NCBI RefSeq assembly: GCF_947179515.1
Contig: NC_067478.1
Span: 4,129,224 to 4,193,223, forward strand
From: Apodemus sylvaticus
Lineage: Eukaryota > Chordata > Mammalia > Rodentia > Muridae
Reading direction: 5' to 3'
DNA: 64,000 nucleotides
Shown here: positions 11,793-22,664 of the stretch, one piece after another
How the letters are laid out: the number at the start of each line of letters is the position of its first letter
Numbering within the stretch: the stretch's first letter is position 1
Program-made: the position numbers and the translations under genes
The notes under the pieces: generated by a model
The model's database searches: none
What the model was told of the DNA's origin: nothing
The model's input: only the letters and a program-made list of their open reading frames with translations

Positions 11793-12821
11793 ATTATTAT
11801 ATGTGTATGAATATTTGCCAGAATGTATGTAACTGTGCCATATGTGTGCCTGCTGCCCTAGGAGGCCAGAAGATATCCTCAAATCCCCCAGAATGGGAGT
11901 TTAAGACAGTTGTGAGCCACTCTGGAGCCGTCTTGCCTGCCCACATTTTTTTATTTGACTGGTGCTTATGCTGCAGCCTCAGCCCGGTGCTTCCTGATGC
12001 CGTTCAGTTTGCTCTTTTCACCTGAGATGTTTAGGTAGCGATGCATCCTCATGTGCGGAACAGCGTAGGGCATCCCTCCCTACATCAGCCAGTGTGAGCA
12101 GCTTTTGACTGTGAGGGTGAGTTGACCCTGCTTACATTTGCTGCATAACTGACACATTGACCTTAGTTGTCACCTTATCTTCTGCTCTGCCTCCGTTACA
12201 ATGCTACACTTTGATGTTTTCACATGCCTGGTTTTTGTTTACTGCGCTTGTTCAGTGATTTGGAGGCCTAGACTCTTCCCCTCCCCCACCCTGTGGCTGT
12301 TTTTATGTAGCTATTTCTGCTAAGAGAAGAAAGGGATGACTGCTCAGTTCTCCCAGGTTAAAGTCTGACATCACCGTTGTGTCTTCTCACTGTGTCTTCC
12401 TCAACAGGAAAAATTGTAACAACCTCTCCTTGAGGCCAAAGATCCAGAGTGATCCAGATACTGAAGCCCAGGTCAGGCGAGAGGATCAATAGTCTTCAGC
12501 ACTTGTTACTCAATCAGCATGAGATGGACCCCGGGACCCATGCAATAAGCCAGGCATCTCACATGCCGGACACCCCAGCCCCAAGATGGACAGAGACAGG
12601 AGTGCTGGTAACGCGCTAGCTTCCAGCCTAGCCTAGAAAGTGTGAGCCTCAGCTTCAAGGAGAGGCCCTGCCCCAAAGAACTAGATGGAGACAGAGGATC
12701 CAACACTTTTTTGTGGTGTGCACAGGTGCATTCCTTCGTACCAATTTTCATGTCTCACAGAGACACATATATGCACATAACTGATAATCACATAGACAAT
12801 GCACATAAGAATTTTGTTAGC

Positions 12822-12964
12822 CCGGCGGTGGTGGCACACGCCTGTAATCCCAGCACTCTGGGAGGCAGAGGCAGGAGGATTTCTGAGTTTGAGACCAGCC
12901 TGGTCTACAGAGTGAGTTCCAGGACAGCCAGGGCTATACAGAGAAACCCTGTCTCAAAAAAACC
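12822..12964 (+). repeat. B1 SINE
   Basis: Young full-length plus-strand B1. Confidence 0.94.
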
Positions 12965-14049
12965 AAATCAAAAAAGAAAAAGAAAAAAGAAAGAATTCAG
13001 TTTGTTTAAAGAACATCTTAAACAGTGAAAACAAATACCCTTAATGGAATATCTATATCAAATGCCCCTCCCCCACTTATCCTCAGATCTCAGGGAACAA
13101 GCACAGAAGTGGGGGTAGATAGGGCACACACTCCAGAGGACGCAGGAGAGAGTTGTCTGAACTCAAGCAGCAGTACTTGCACCGGATCAGGCCAGTTGAA
13201 AACCCCAGGGAGGGGCTTAGACAGCTCTGCTCCTATCTGAGGAAGAGTCAGCTTAGAGGTGTGGCCACGGGTAGACTTCTGGTGATCCAGAGGAGGCCTC
13301 ACAGCTATTTGCATACTGGCAGAACTAACTGGACTCAGCCGGTTTTTTTGTTTTTGTTTTTGTTTTTAAGAATATCTTGAAGTTGGGTCCTGGAACTTAT
13401 GCTGTCAGGAGTGGACTAAGGAGAGTTGGAAAGGGAGTAGTGGGTGGATATAATAAAATAAATTGTATACCTGTACTGAATTTTCAAATAGTAAATGAAA
13501 ATATCTCACACGCGCGTGCACACACACACTCACTAAAAAGGAAGGTCACGGTGAGATGGCTCCAAGTGTAAAAACACTTGCTACAAAGATGGAGAGCCTG
13601 AGTTCAAACCATGAGGTAGGAGAGAACCAGCTTACAAAAGTTGTCCTGTGACCTCCACTCGGGTGTCCTAGGGCACATGCAAATCAACCCCCCCCACACA
13701 CACATAAAATAATCATTGCAAATAAATAAAAACAAAAAGATGCAAAGGGAAAGGTAATAAGACAAAGATGATAGTAAAATTAACAATTAGGAAAAAAATA
13801 CAGTAGGAATTCTTTCCATTTCCCTGCCTAAATCACTATATTCAAGATGGCTAGAAAGGCCAACTTTCTGTGGTGACCTTCTGACTTGAATCCCAACTCC
13901 CTGAGGCAGATAGAAACCTGAGTTCCAGGCCTGCCTGCAAACATGGACCAGGTATGAGCCAGCTATGGCCACACAGTGAGACCCTGTCTTAAAACAAAAC
14001 ATAGCTAAAGAAGGAACATCTCTAATTTTCATTTTTCATTGTTACTTTT

Positions 14050-14196
14050 TTTTGTTTTCAGAGATAGAGTTTCTCTGTATAGCCCTGGCTGTCCTGGAAC
14101 TAGCTCTGTAGACCAGGCTGGCCTTAAATTCAGAGATCCACCTGTCTCTGACTTCCAGATGCTAGGATTAAAGGCGTGTGCCACCACCATCCGGCT
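14050..14196 (-). repeat. B1 SINE
   Basis: Full reverse-complement B1 directly before the TA run. Confidence 0.9.
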
Positions 14197-14200
14197 ATCA

Positions 14201-14206
<6 letters not shown>

Positions 14207-14258
<52 letters not shown>
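14207..14258. repeat. (TA)26 microsatellite
   Basis: Perfect alternating TA over 52 bp. Confidence 0.95.
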
Positions 14259-14264
<6 letters not shown>

Positions 14265-14344
14265 AAAACCACAGAGAAAACATGAATGTATACTATAATG
14301 GAGAACAGAGCCCTCTCAACTCAGGCTCTCTAAGGTAAATATGG

Positions 14345-14480
14345 CAGCTGTGTGTGGTGTTACATCCCTGTTGTCCCAGCACTTGAGAGGTGGAGGCAGG
14401 AGGATCAGGAGTTCATGGTCATCCCCAGGTGTATATCCAGTTTGAAGTCAGCTTGAGCTACCAGAGTTAAAACAAAAAGT
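14345..14480 (+). repeat. B1-related SINE fragment
   Basis: Diverged copy with the cagcacttgagaggtggaggc core. Confidence 0.55.
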
Positions 14481-14724
14481 GAAATCAAATTGCCAACCCC
14501 ATTGTTTCCAGCAGGTGAGTGTGGCCATTGTGTGTGTGATGACTCCAGATCCAGGGAGGATCTTGGGAAATAGCCAACCCGAAATATTGAGATATTTGCT
14601 TGTGAGTAAAATTGGTGAATTTTGGAGGAAGGCAATTTGATAGTATACATAGAAAATCTTTGTTCCAGAAAAATCCAGAAACCAATTGGTAAGGTTCTGT
14701 TCTGTTCTGTTCTGTTTGTGAGGT

Positions 14725-15000
14725 AGGATTTCTCTGTAGTCCTGGCTAGCCTCTGGACTCTAGGCTGGCCTTGAGCTCTTAGATATCGGAATGCCTCTGC
14801 CTCTCAAATGCTGGGATTAAAGGTGTGTACCACCACCAGCTGGCTGGGGGCTTTTTGTTTTTTAATTCTTCAAGACTGGGTTTCTCTGTGTACCCCTTGC
14901 TGTCCTAGAACTCAGTTTGTAAACCAGACTGGCCTTGAACTCTCCGTTCTGCTTCTGCCTCCTGAGTGTTGGGATTAAAGGCATGCGCCACTGCCCAGGG
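14725..15000 (-). repeat. Two adjacent B1 SINEs
   Basis: Reverse-complement copies at 14725-14845 and 14860-15000; (TTCTG)n precedes them. Confidence 0.85.
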
Positions 15001-15059
15001 AGTTTTTAATTCACAAGATGTATACACAAAGTCTTCCCACTTTTAAAGCGTGGGCTAGA

Positions 15060-15200
15060 GCTGGACAGTGGTGGTTCATACCTTTAATCCCAGCGCTTGA
15101 AGGCAGAGGTAGGTGGGTCTCCAAGTTCCAGTCCAGCCTGGTCTATAGAGCGCGTTTCTGGACAGCCAGGGCTACACAGAAAAAGCCTGTCTTGAAAACC
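15060..15200 (+). repeat. B1 SINE, inverted relative to the preceding pair
   Basis: Plus-strand B1, 60 bp after the reverse-complement pair. Confidence 0.88.
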
Positions 15201-15231
15201 TAATGAATAAATAAGAAATAGGTAAGAGAGA

Positions 15232-15241
15232 GACACACACA

Positions 15242-15290
<49 letters not shown>
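15232..15290. repeat. (CA)n(GA)n compound microsatellite
   Basis: CA units pass directly into AG units. Confidence 0.95.
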
Positions 15291-15293
<3 letters not shown>

Positions 15294-16234
15294 AGAGAAA
15301 GGAATGAAACTGGGCTATAGCCAGGAAAGTGAAACCTACTGGGCTGTGTACTGAGACCCTGTCTTAAAATAAAACAGCCTTTTCCATGTTTCTAACCTTA
15401 AACTTGCTATGCAACTGAGGTTGACCAGAAACACCTGATCACTCTGGCTCTGCCTCCTGACTGCTGAGATCCAGGCCTGTAGCTATGATACTCACCTAAA
15501 TCTTCCGCTTACTCTGAGAGTCAGCCTCCCTAATACATTTTTTTTCTCTGCCTTAGCTCAGTGGGTCTTAAAGTTTACGGGCAACAGGTCGTGTAGAGTA
15601 CTTGATATCAGAAGCTGCTGGGGCCTGCCCAGGGTTACCAACTCAGCTGGGTGTTCAGGCCTTCTCCAGTGGCTCTGCCTTAGGCTGCTGAGAGTCCTGG
15701 GAGGGTGGAGGGATGGGGGGAGATGATGGGGGAGGGGGAAGGGGCTCCTTTTTAAGTGAAGGAGACAAGAGAGGCAGCATGGAGCTGGTCAGAATTTGCT
15801 CCAGGAATGATGAGGTACTGGGCTGAGTCTCCAGAAGAGAATGTTCAAGGCTCTTAAGGAGATAGGACTGTAGCCCCCCTTTCCCTTAGACACCCAACTG
15901 TGATCAGAGGCACTAGGGTCCCCCCAGCTACTTCTCTCAGCAAAGTACACCCACAGGGGTACGAGAGCATCTTTGCCATGACCAGAGCTTGGGCTGTCAT
16001 AGGTCACAGATTCTGGCCCTGCAGAGACCACAGCTTACATTTTATCTAGGCCTTCACTAACCTGTTAAGCTCAGAGACCTCCCCACTTAACTCAGACTTC
16101 TTACCTGTAAAGTCTATAACAGTAAGAGTTGTTGGAGCTCCTTAGCCATTTCCCCCAGCTTGTAGTGGCTGCTGTTCTAGGGCTTATTCACTCTACATGC
16201 CTCTCAGTGCATTCAAAAGAATATTACTTAAAGT

Positions 16235-16365
16235 CAGGCAGTGGCGGTGCACACCTTTAATCCCAGCACTTGGAAACAGAAGCAGGCAGATCTGGAGTTT
16301 GAAGCCAGCCTGGTCTACAGATCGAGTTCCAGGATAACTAAGATTCCACTGAAAAACCCTGCCTC
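16235..16365 (+). repeat. B1 SINE, diverged
   Basis: Plus-strand B1. Confidence 0.85.
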
Positions 16366-17549
16366 CCCCCAATACAAACCCTCAAAACTTGTAATAATTT
16401 TAATTTGCCTAAATAAATGTATGGGTGGGTGGTCCTTAGTACTTGCAGGTCTCCACATATTTAGAAATTCCCTGAGGATTGAGGATATGTGGGTGTTTTT
16501 GCCTGAGTGTGTGTGTGTGTGTGAGTGCCATATTTACAGATGAGTGCTCTACACCCGACTCTGCCTGCCTTGGAAGATACTTCATTCCCCACCAACAGGA
16601 AGAGTTCAGATGAGATCCCTGAGGGAGACGTTTCCCATCACCAGCAACATCTGGGCAACATCTGGTGAGCCATCCCAGGACAGGGAGATGCTTTCCTGCA
16701 GAAATACATCACTTATTTGATTATATTTTTCCCCTTTAATCTCCTCCTTCTCCTGCTCGCCAGACTCCCTAGCCAGTCAGGTTCCCCGCTCTAAGCCCCC
16801 AGCACAGTCCTTGCCAACGCTCTCTGCCCTGGTTTTCAGCCTTGTCTGGTTTCCTGGTTACAAAGCCTAGCAGGATGCAAACCTAGGTAGCTCCAGAGAA
16901 GCTCATTAGCTCTAGAGTCCAGCCCTGCCCAGCTCCCTCATCAGCATCGTGCAAAATCGGAGGCTAGGAATGCTGCAGCTGGCTGGGCTTGCTGGTCCGG
17001 TGCTGCCATTTTGTGCGCTGGAAGCAGGAGCTAGGAACAGAGTTTGCGGGCTTCATCAAAGCCCTCCTTTTGGGTCGGAGAGGTTGTAGGTCGCTCAGGC
17101 TGGAGAGCACCTGGCCAACATTCCCAAAGCCCTGAGCTCTCTCCGCAGTGCTGTATCAAACCTGCACTAGATACCTGCCTGCGATTCCGCACTCAGGAGG
17201 TGGAGGCCAGAGACCCAGGAGACCCAAAGCCATCCTCAGCCGCACAGTGAACTGAAGGCCAGTCTGGCGGACATGAGACCAGGTCTCCAAAACAAGAAAT
17301 CCCTCTGCTGGTGACTGCTGGGGCCATGATTGTTGGGCCATCACGAGCTGCAAACCTGTAGGCACAGGGAGAGGCCAGATGAATCTGGCGGTGGGGAAAT
17401 GTAGGGCCGGAGGGACAGCCCTGACACCTATGTCACCTCTACAGACTGTAGACCTGGCTGACCTCGAAGTCACAGAGATCCCCCTGCCTCTGCCTCTTGA
17501 GTGCGGGGATTAAAAGTGTGCAACATCATGCCAGGCCATGTTTTGTTTT

Positions 17550-17682
17550 GGAATTTCTCTGTGTAGCCCTGGCTGTCCTGGAACTTGCTCTGTAGACGAG
17601 GCTGGCCCCGCACTCGGATTCCCCAGCCTCTGCCTCCTGAATGCTGGAGTTAAAGGCGGGCACCACCAACTGATCTGCCATG
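17550..17682 (-). repeat. B1 SINE
   Basis: Reverse-complement B1, about 1 kb before the CpG island; an older fragment precedes it (17440-17540). Confidence 0.85.
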
Positions 17683-18968
17683 TTCTGTTCTCAAAATGGG
17701 GGTTGAACTGAGAAGGCTTTCCACAAGCTGGGGAAAGTACCCTACCGTTGAGCTACACACATCTTCAGCCAGCCCTGTAGCAGACTCAGCCACTCGGCAG
17801 CTTCAGGGTACAGAGTTGTGTGTTGAGGGTCTCATCTGGCCCCAGACCCCAGATTACCAGAGATAAAGAGCAGGCTGAGTCCCCCTACCCCTACTCCGCT
17901 TGTCCTCTGTACGTGTACATCCAGAGGAAGACCGAAGAAAGGACCCGCCACCCTCCCCACCCTCGGTGCCATTTAGGCAGGACAGAAGGTCACCTCCCTA
18001 CTGCACCCGGGGGAGGGGAGAATGGAATCCAGAGGGTTGGACTCGCCACCGACAGCATTCATCTAGGACAGTCAGAAGAACCCAGAATGCAGCGGGAGCG
18101 GGGCTGAGAGGGGGAGGGTCGAGCTCCCACGAAGGCTTCCAGGAGGAGGAGGCAGTACTTGCTGAGCCATCCTCGGCGTTGCTGGGATTCCCTCAGGTGA
18201 GCAGAGAGGGTGAAACATTCCAGGCGGTGCAGTCAGAACGGGAGAGAAAAGAGCTCTAGGTACTGGGTCGGCCTGGCCCTGCTGTGGGCTGACGAGGACT
18301 CGGGTGGGCTCCTGAGAGAAGCTGATTGCCAGCACACTTTCTTCTGCCTAGTAGTGCAGGGAGTTGGCTGCGAGCCTAGGGAAGGTCTTGGCGGGAGCAG
18401 AAAAGGCAGCAGGCCGCTGTACTTAGCCCGGGTCCGGCCCAGGAGAAACCAGATTCTTTTTTTTTAAAGTAGGGGCGGGGGTGGGGAAGCTGGTTCCAGA
18501 AATCTCTACTTTAGGTATTGTTCGGGAGTAAGGGCTCTGGCCCGAGGGCAGAGGTGAAGGCCAGGCCCTGGGATGACCTTTTCTTCTCTTCATCCCTGGC
18601 TGGTCTCCAGTCTGGGCTAACTTTCTGTGGGATCCGGGAAAGAGAAGTAGGGTGCCGGCGGGGGAAGGGTCTTCTGATTGTATTGATAATAAACTGCCCT
18701 GGGCGGGTGGAGGCAGGGGGAGGAGCTTCCACAGCTCGCAGCCTCAGTCTACCCAGTCTGCAGCTCGGGACTGCTTCGGTGTGGAGAGGCGGGCATCTTT
18801 AGGACCCGGCTCGGCACGAAGCTCGGCTCGCCGATCCGAGAGCCGAGAGCCAAGCAGCGGCGGCCGGGGCAGAGTCCGCGGGGAGGCTCGAGGCGGGGGA
18901 GGGGGCGGCGCCTCCGGGGCGGGGCCGCGGGCCGCGGGCTGCGGGACGGCCTGGCGGGAGGCCCGGCG

Positions 18969-18975
18969 TGCGTCA
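18969..18975 (+). promoter_or_regulatory. CRE/ATF-like motif TGCGTCA
   Basis: TGCGTCA (reverse complement TGACGCA) lies just before the inferred start, with a further TGACG half site at 19002-19006. This is a motif match only; occupancy is unknown. Confidence 0.35.
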
Positions 18976-18979
18976 GCGC

Positions 18980-19192
18980 CGTGAGCCCCGGAGTTTTCCA
19001 CTGACGAGGAGGGCGGAGCTGCGGGCGGGGCCGGGGCTGAGCCAGTCTCTCCCGCCGCCGCCGGACGCGCAGACCTGGGCCGGCTGCACCGACGGCCGCC
19101 CGGCCGAGCGCATTGCGGGTCGCTGTGCGCGCTGCGACCCGGGGCCGGGACACGAGCGGCTGCGGTGTCCTGGGCGAGCGCTGCTAGCTTAG
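18980..19192 (+). other. Csrnp1: Csrnp1 exon 1 (non-coding), start approximate
   Basis: A strong donor (TTAG|GTGAGT) lies at 19192/19193 at the downstream edge of the CpG island. No ATG was seen in this exon, so it is taken as 5'UTR. Only the 3' boundary is supported by a signal. The transcription start is inferred to lie in the GC-rich stretch around 18960-19030 and could be tens of bases off. Confidence 0.7.
18990..18999 (+). promoter_or_regulatory. NF-kappaB-like decamer GGAGTTTTCC
   Basis: The decamer fits the loose GGRNNNYYCC kappaB pattern and sits near the inferred transcription start. This is a motif match only. Confidence 0.35.
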
Positions 19193-19689
19193 GTGAGTGC
19201 CGGGGATCCTGAACGCGGCCGGATGGGAATTGGGGCAGGGGTCGTCTCGGGTGAGTGGCGCTGTCACTCCAGCTCCCCGCTGATCTCCCTTGGGTCCTCC
19301 GGAGGGGACGTTGGGATCCGGCCTCTCAGCTCGGTTAGAGATCGCGCGCCCTGGGTGGGAGCCCACGGCTGCGAGGTGTGTGTGTGGGGGACCAGGCTTC
19401 CCCTCCCCCGCCTCGCTGTGGTTACCCCGAGATGTCCAGGCGCCCCAAAGCCGGTCGCAGGTGTCAGAGGGACGGGGCGCGCGTGCCCGCGGGTGAGTTT
19501 CCTTTTGACCTAGTTGCCTGAGAACTTTTCAGAAGTTACTCGCGTGGCCGGGGCAGGTGACATTGGTCGTCTTCCTCCTCGGGTTCCCCAGGGGGGAGGG
19601 TGCCGGAGCTGCGGCGTGTGCCGGGCGCCCCCGGCAGGCGGGGGTCAGGGAGGGCGTGGAGGGATGAGTGAGGAATGAGTGAGGCTTGG

Positions 19690-19696
19690 TGAGTCA
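19690..19696 (+). promoter_or_regulatory. AP-1 motif TGAGTCA, Csrnp1 intron 1
   Basis: This is a perfect TGAGTCA about 500 bp inside intron 1, paired with a second one at 19779-19785. It is compatible with immediate-early or growth-factor induction of Csrnp1 (inference). Confidence 0.45.
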
Positions 19697-19778
19697 CAGA
19701 CCCCGGGAGGGAGGGTGGGGGGGAGGAGGATTGTGTCGTATGTTCACCTGTCACCGTCACACGCAGAGGCCACTGCCA

Positions 19779-19785
19779 TGAGTCA
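19779..19785 (+). promoter_or_regulatory. Second AP-1 motif TGAGTCA, Csrnp1 intron 1
   Basis: This is the second perfect TGAGTCA, 89 bp downstream of the first, followed by a CpG-rich patch. A third copy lies at 25044-25050, about 440 bp before exon 2. Confidence 0.45.
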
Positions 19786-21534
19786 CGGGGCGCAGCTATA
19801 CCGGCCACCCGCGGGCACACGTAGGCTCTCTCCCACGCACCTGTACTCCCTCTTCTGCACGCTTTTCCTCTCCTTCCTCAGTTTCCCCTTCCCGAAGGTC
19901 CTTTCGCCTTCACGTACTGTAGAAATGCCTACACCACAGCAACGGCCACATAACTTAATCACTCGGGTTGCTGGTACAGTCACTCCCAGAAGTAGCCCAC
20001 CTTCCTGACAACAGAGGATCCCTCCCTGCTCTCTAGCTGCCCACCCAACACCTCTGGACAGAAGTCTTAGCCTTTTCCCGACAGTAAGTCAATACTCCCT
20101 GCCCACAAATCTTTGACAGCCCCGCCCACATCTCCCAGGCTGTCACCAAATCCACCCCCTTCTCTCCTCTGCGCTTGTCCTGTCAGTTCACCTGGCCCTG
20201 CCCCTTTTGTCCTACGGGTCACACCCTCTCTCATCCAGGCGCTGAGCCATCTTGCAACCATGCAAATCTAGAATTGTCAGTCCCTACTTACACCCTTGGG
20301 TGGCTTCCTGTGCCCTGGGGCTAACACGGGCCCTCTTAACAGCATCGTCACCGGAAGGCGTACTGGCTGTGCTTGCTTCAGCCCCTGGACCATGCTGTGA
20401 CCCCTATCTGGAACTCTGCCAATGCCAACGTCCCTCTTTAGAGGAGCCTGCCTTGTCCTCAGTGGTTCCCTTCTTGCCTATCTCCTGTATAACTCCAACT
20501 TGAGAGGGGTTGGCTGTGTGTCTAAGGTCTGCTAGTGCTTGGAATCTTTTGGAAGCTTAGCCAGGATTTGATTGATGAATGAATGAATGAATGGACAAAT
20601 GTGAAAAACTGGCTTAAAGCAGAGGAAGGGGGAACTGTCAAATGCAGTTTTCCTTGGGTAGAACTAAGTATTTCGTATAGTCAGCACACATTTGGCATTT
20701 ACCCAGGGCAGGGCCCTGGAGGCTGAATCGAAGGAACTGTCCCCTCCCCCCATCACTTTCTGAGGCAAGGATGGGGGAGGGGTACGTCAGTGCTTCCTGT
20801 CTGCTGTCTCTTGAGCTGCCCAGCACTTTGTTTCTGTGAGGTCCAGAACAGCTTGGAGGTGATTTTCTGCATCCCAGGAAGCCCTTCAGGAGGGTCTGGG
20901 GTCCTGTGACCCTAGGTGTTGGAGGTGGGGGCTTGACTGATGAAGACCTGGAGTTCTGAGGTCAAAGGACACATTCTTCAGATTCCTGGAAGGGGGATCG
21001 AGGGAGCTGGAGGCTGGAGCACACTGGCGGGCTGAGGCTTCCCATGGCTGCCCCTTGTTGCCTGGGTGGAATAGCCTTCACTGGTTCAGTATACTATATA
21101 GCTGTGGTCACTAGGCTGGGGTGACATTCCGTTCTCTGGGCTGTCAGCGCCTGTGTGTGGTGGCAGGAAGGGGGCGGCCCCAGATTCTCAAGCTGCTACC
21201 ATCCCGGAAGGAGCCCTGTTCTCTTTGATTCCGGGGCCTGCCTCTGGGGCTCGCCTCTGGGGCTCCTCAGGGGGTGTGGTGTTTCTGTCTGAGCCAGCTC
21301 CTGGGAATGGCTTTTCCTTCCTCAGGACCCTAGTACAGGACTGTGTTCACCCTGGGAACAGGATCTTGATTCCTGAGTAGCTGCTGCAGCCCTTCCCCCA
21401 CCCCCTGACTCACTGTCTGGCACTTTTCTTAGTCTCTTCAGCTATCTTTCATTTCGTTTTCTGACTTGGCCTGCTCTCCTCCGCTCTGCTGCAGTCTTTC
21501 TGTTCTGCCTTCTTTCAGCCTCTGGATCCCAGGT

Positions 21535-21580
21535 GGCATTCCTCCCTCCCTCCCTCCCTCCCTCCCTCCCTCCCTCCCTC
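21535..21580. repeat. (CCCT)n microsatellite in Csrnp1 intron 1
   Basis: About ten CCCT units; polypyrimidine on the sense strand. Confidence 0.93.
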
Positions 21581-22481
21581 TCCTCAGGCCCAGCCTGGGC
21601 TCCAGCACTCGGGCCTGAAACAGCCTGGCCTTCCAGAACTCTGCCTGCAGCTTTGAATGTTAACACTCTTCAGCCTTAGTTCTTATCTTGGTACACTTGA
21701 CTGTGGACCTCTCTCCAATCCACACCTACCTCTCTGATACCTGTTTACTCTTGGGGAACCTGGAGCCTCTGAGATGCCACCTCACACTTGCACGAGTGAG
21801 TGTCCCTCCCCTGTCCTCAAAGCCACCTTTGAACACTGCACTTATTCTGCCGGCTCTGACCCTGGCTGGGGGATGGGCATGTGTCTCCTCCCTAGATTAG
21901 CTTTCAAGGGCAGGAAAACTTCACACTAAGACCCCTGGGCTAAAGCACTGTCTGTGTGGCTCCCGCCTGCTCTGTCTGTCAGGCTTCTCGTGGCCATGCA
22001 GAGGTAGTCTGAAGCCAATCCTCGTGCCGCTTACACTGTGGTCACTTACAGCTCTTAAAGAATTGAACCCAGGGTTTTGTGCAGTGCCAGACAGCTGACC
22101 TATGTCCCTGGCACATATGGAGGCAAATGTCTGTCATCCCAGCACGTGGGAGGCGGACACTGGAGGATCAGAATTGAAGCCATCAAGGGCTACACAGACC
22201 CTCTCTCAATCAAGATCTGTTACTTCCTAAAGTACTTGCCTCCAAGGTCATGGCTTTGGGAGATTAATCCTTGATTCGGGACTGTTTTTGTTGGGAAGTG
22301 TTCTGTTCATAGCAGTACCCCAAAAAGGCAGAAATAGGAAGGGGGGCTTTTGATGTCCTTTTGGAAGAGGTTTTTCTCTGTAAATCAGATTGGCTTAAAC
22401 TCCAGGCAATTCTCCTGCCTCGGTTGAGATTGAATAAATGTGAACTATGATACTGAGCTCAGCAATGTCTTCTGGGGGTAG

Positions 22482-22664
22482 CTGGAGAGATGCCTCAGCG
22501 GTTAAGAGCACGTATTGCTCTTCCTGAGGTCCTGAGTTCAATTCCTGGCAACCACATGGTGGCTCACAATGTGACAACCATCTGTAATGGGATCTGATGC
22601 CCTCTTCTGGTGTGTCTGAAGCAAGCAATGGTGTACTTACATACATTAAATAAATCTTTTTAAA
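22482..22664 (+). repeat. B2 SINE, Csrnp1 intron 1
   Basis: Sense-oriented B2 with A/B-box head and AATAAA tail. Confidence 0.92.

Larger units (their letters stand above)
1..18649. other. Intergenic region upstream of Csrnp1
   Basis: No exon-like open frame with splice signals and family resemblance was recognised. The region consists of B1/B2/B3 SINE copies, microsatellites, one large minisatellite and single-copy stretches. The main single-copy pieces are about 1-480, 1840-3200, 7960-9060, 10400-11030, 12000-12810, 15540-16200 and 16550-17400. Human/mouse gene order places Xirp1 further left (background knowledge); none of its sequence is seen here. Confidence 0.75.
18650..19520. promoter_or_regulatory. 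CpG island and promoter of Csrnp1
   Basis: This is a GC-rich, CpG-dense stretch (densest at 18830-19190) in otherwise CpG-poor DNA. It has at least two GC boxes (GGGGCGGGGCC at 18916-18926; GGGCGGGGCC at 19023-19032) and no TATA box in the expected place. It brackets the exon 1 donor. A TATA-less CpG-island promoter with dispersed starts is inferred. Confidence 0.85.

Noticed and set aside
18744..19513. Arg/Pro/Ala-rich frames in the CpG island
   Set aside because: High G+C removes stop codons by chance. The region is promoter, non-coding exon 1 and the start of intron 1.
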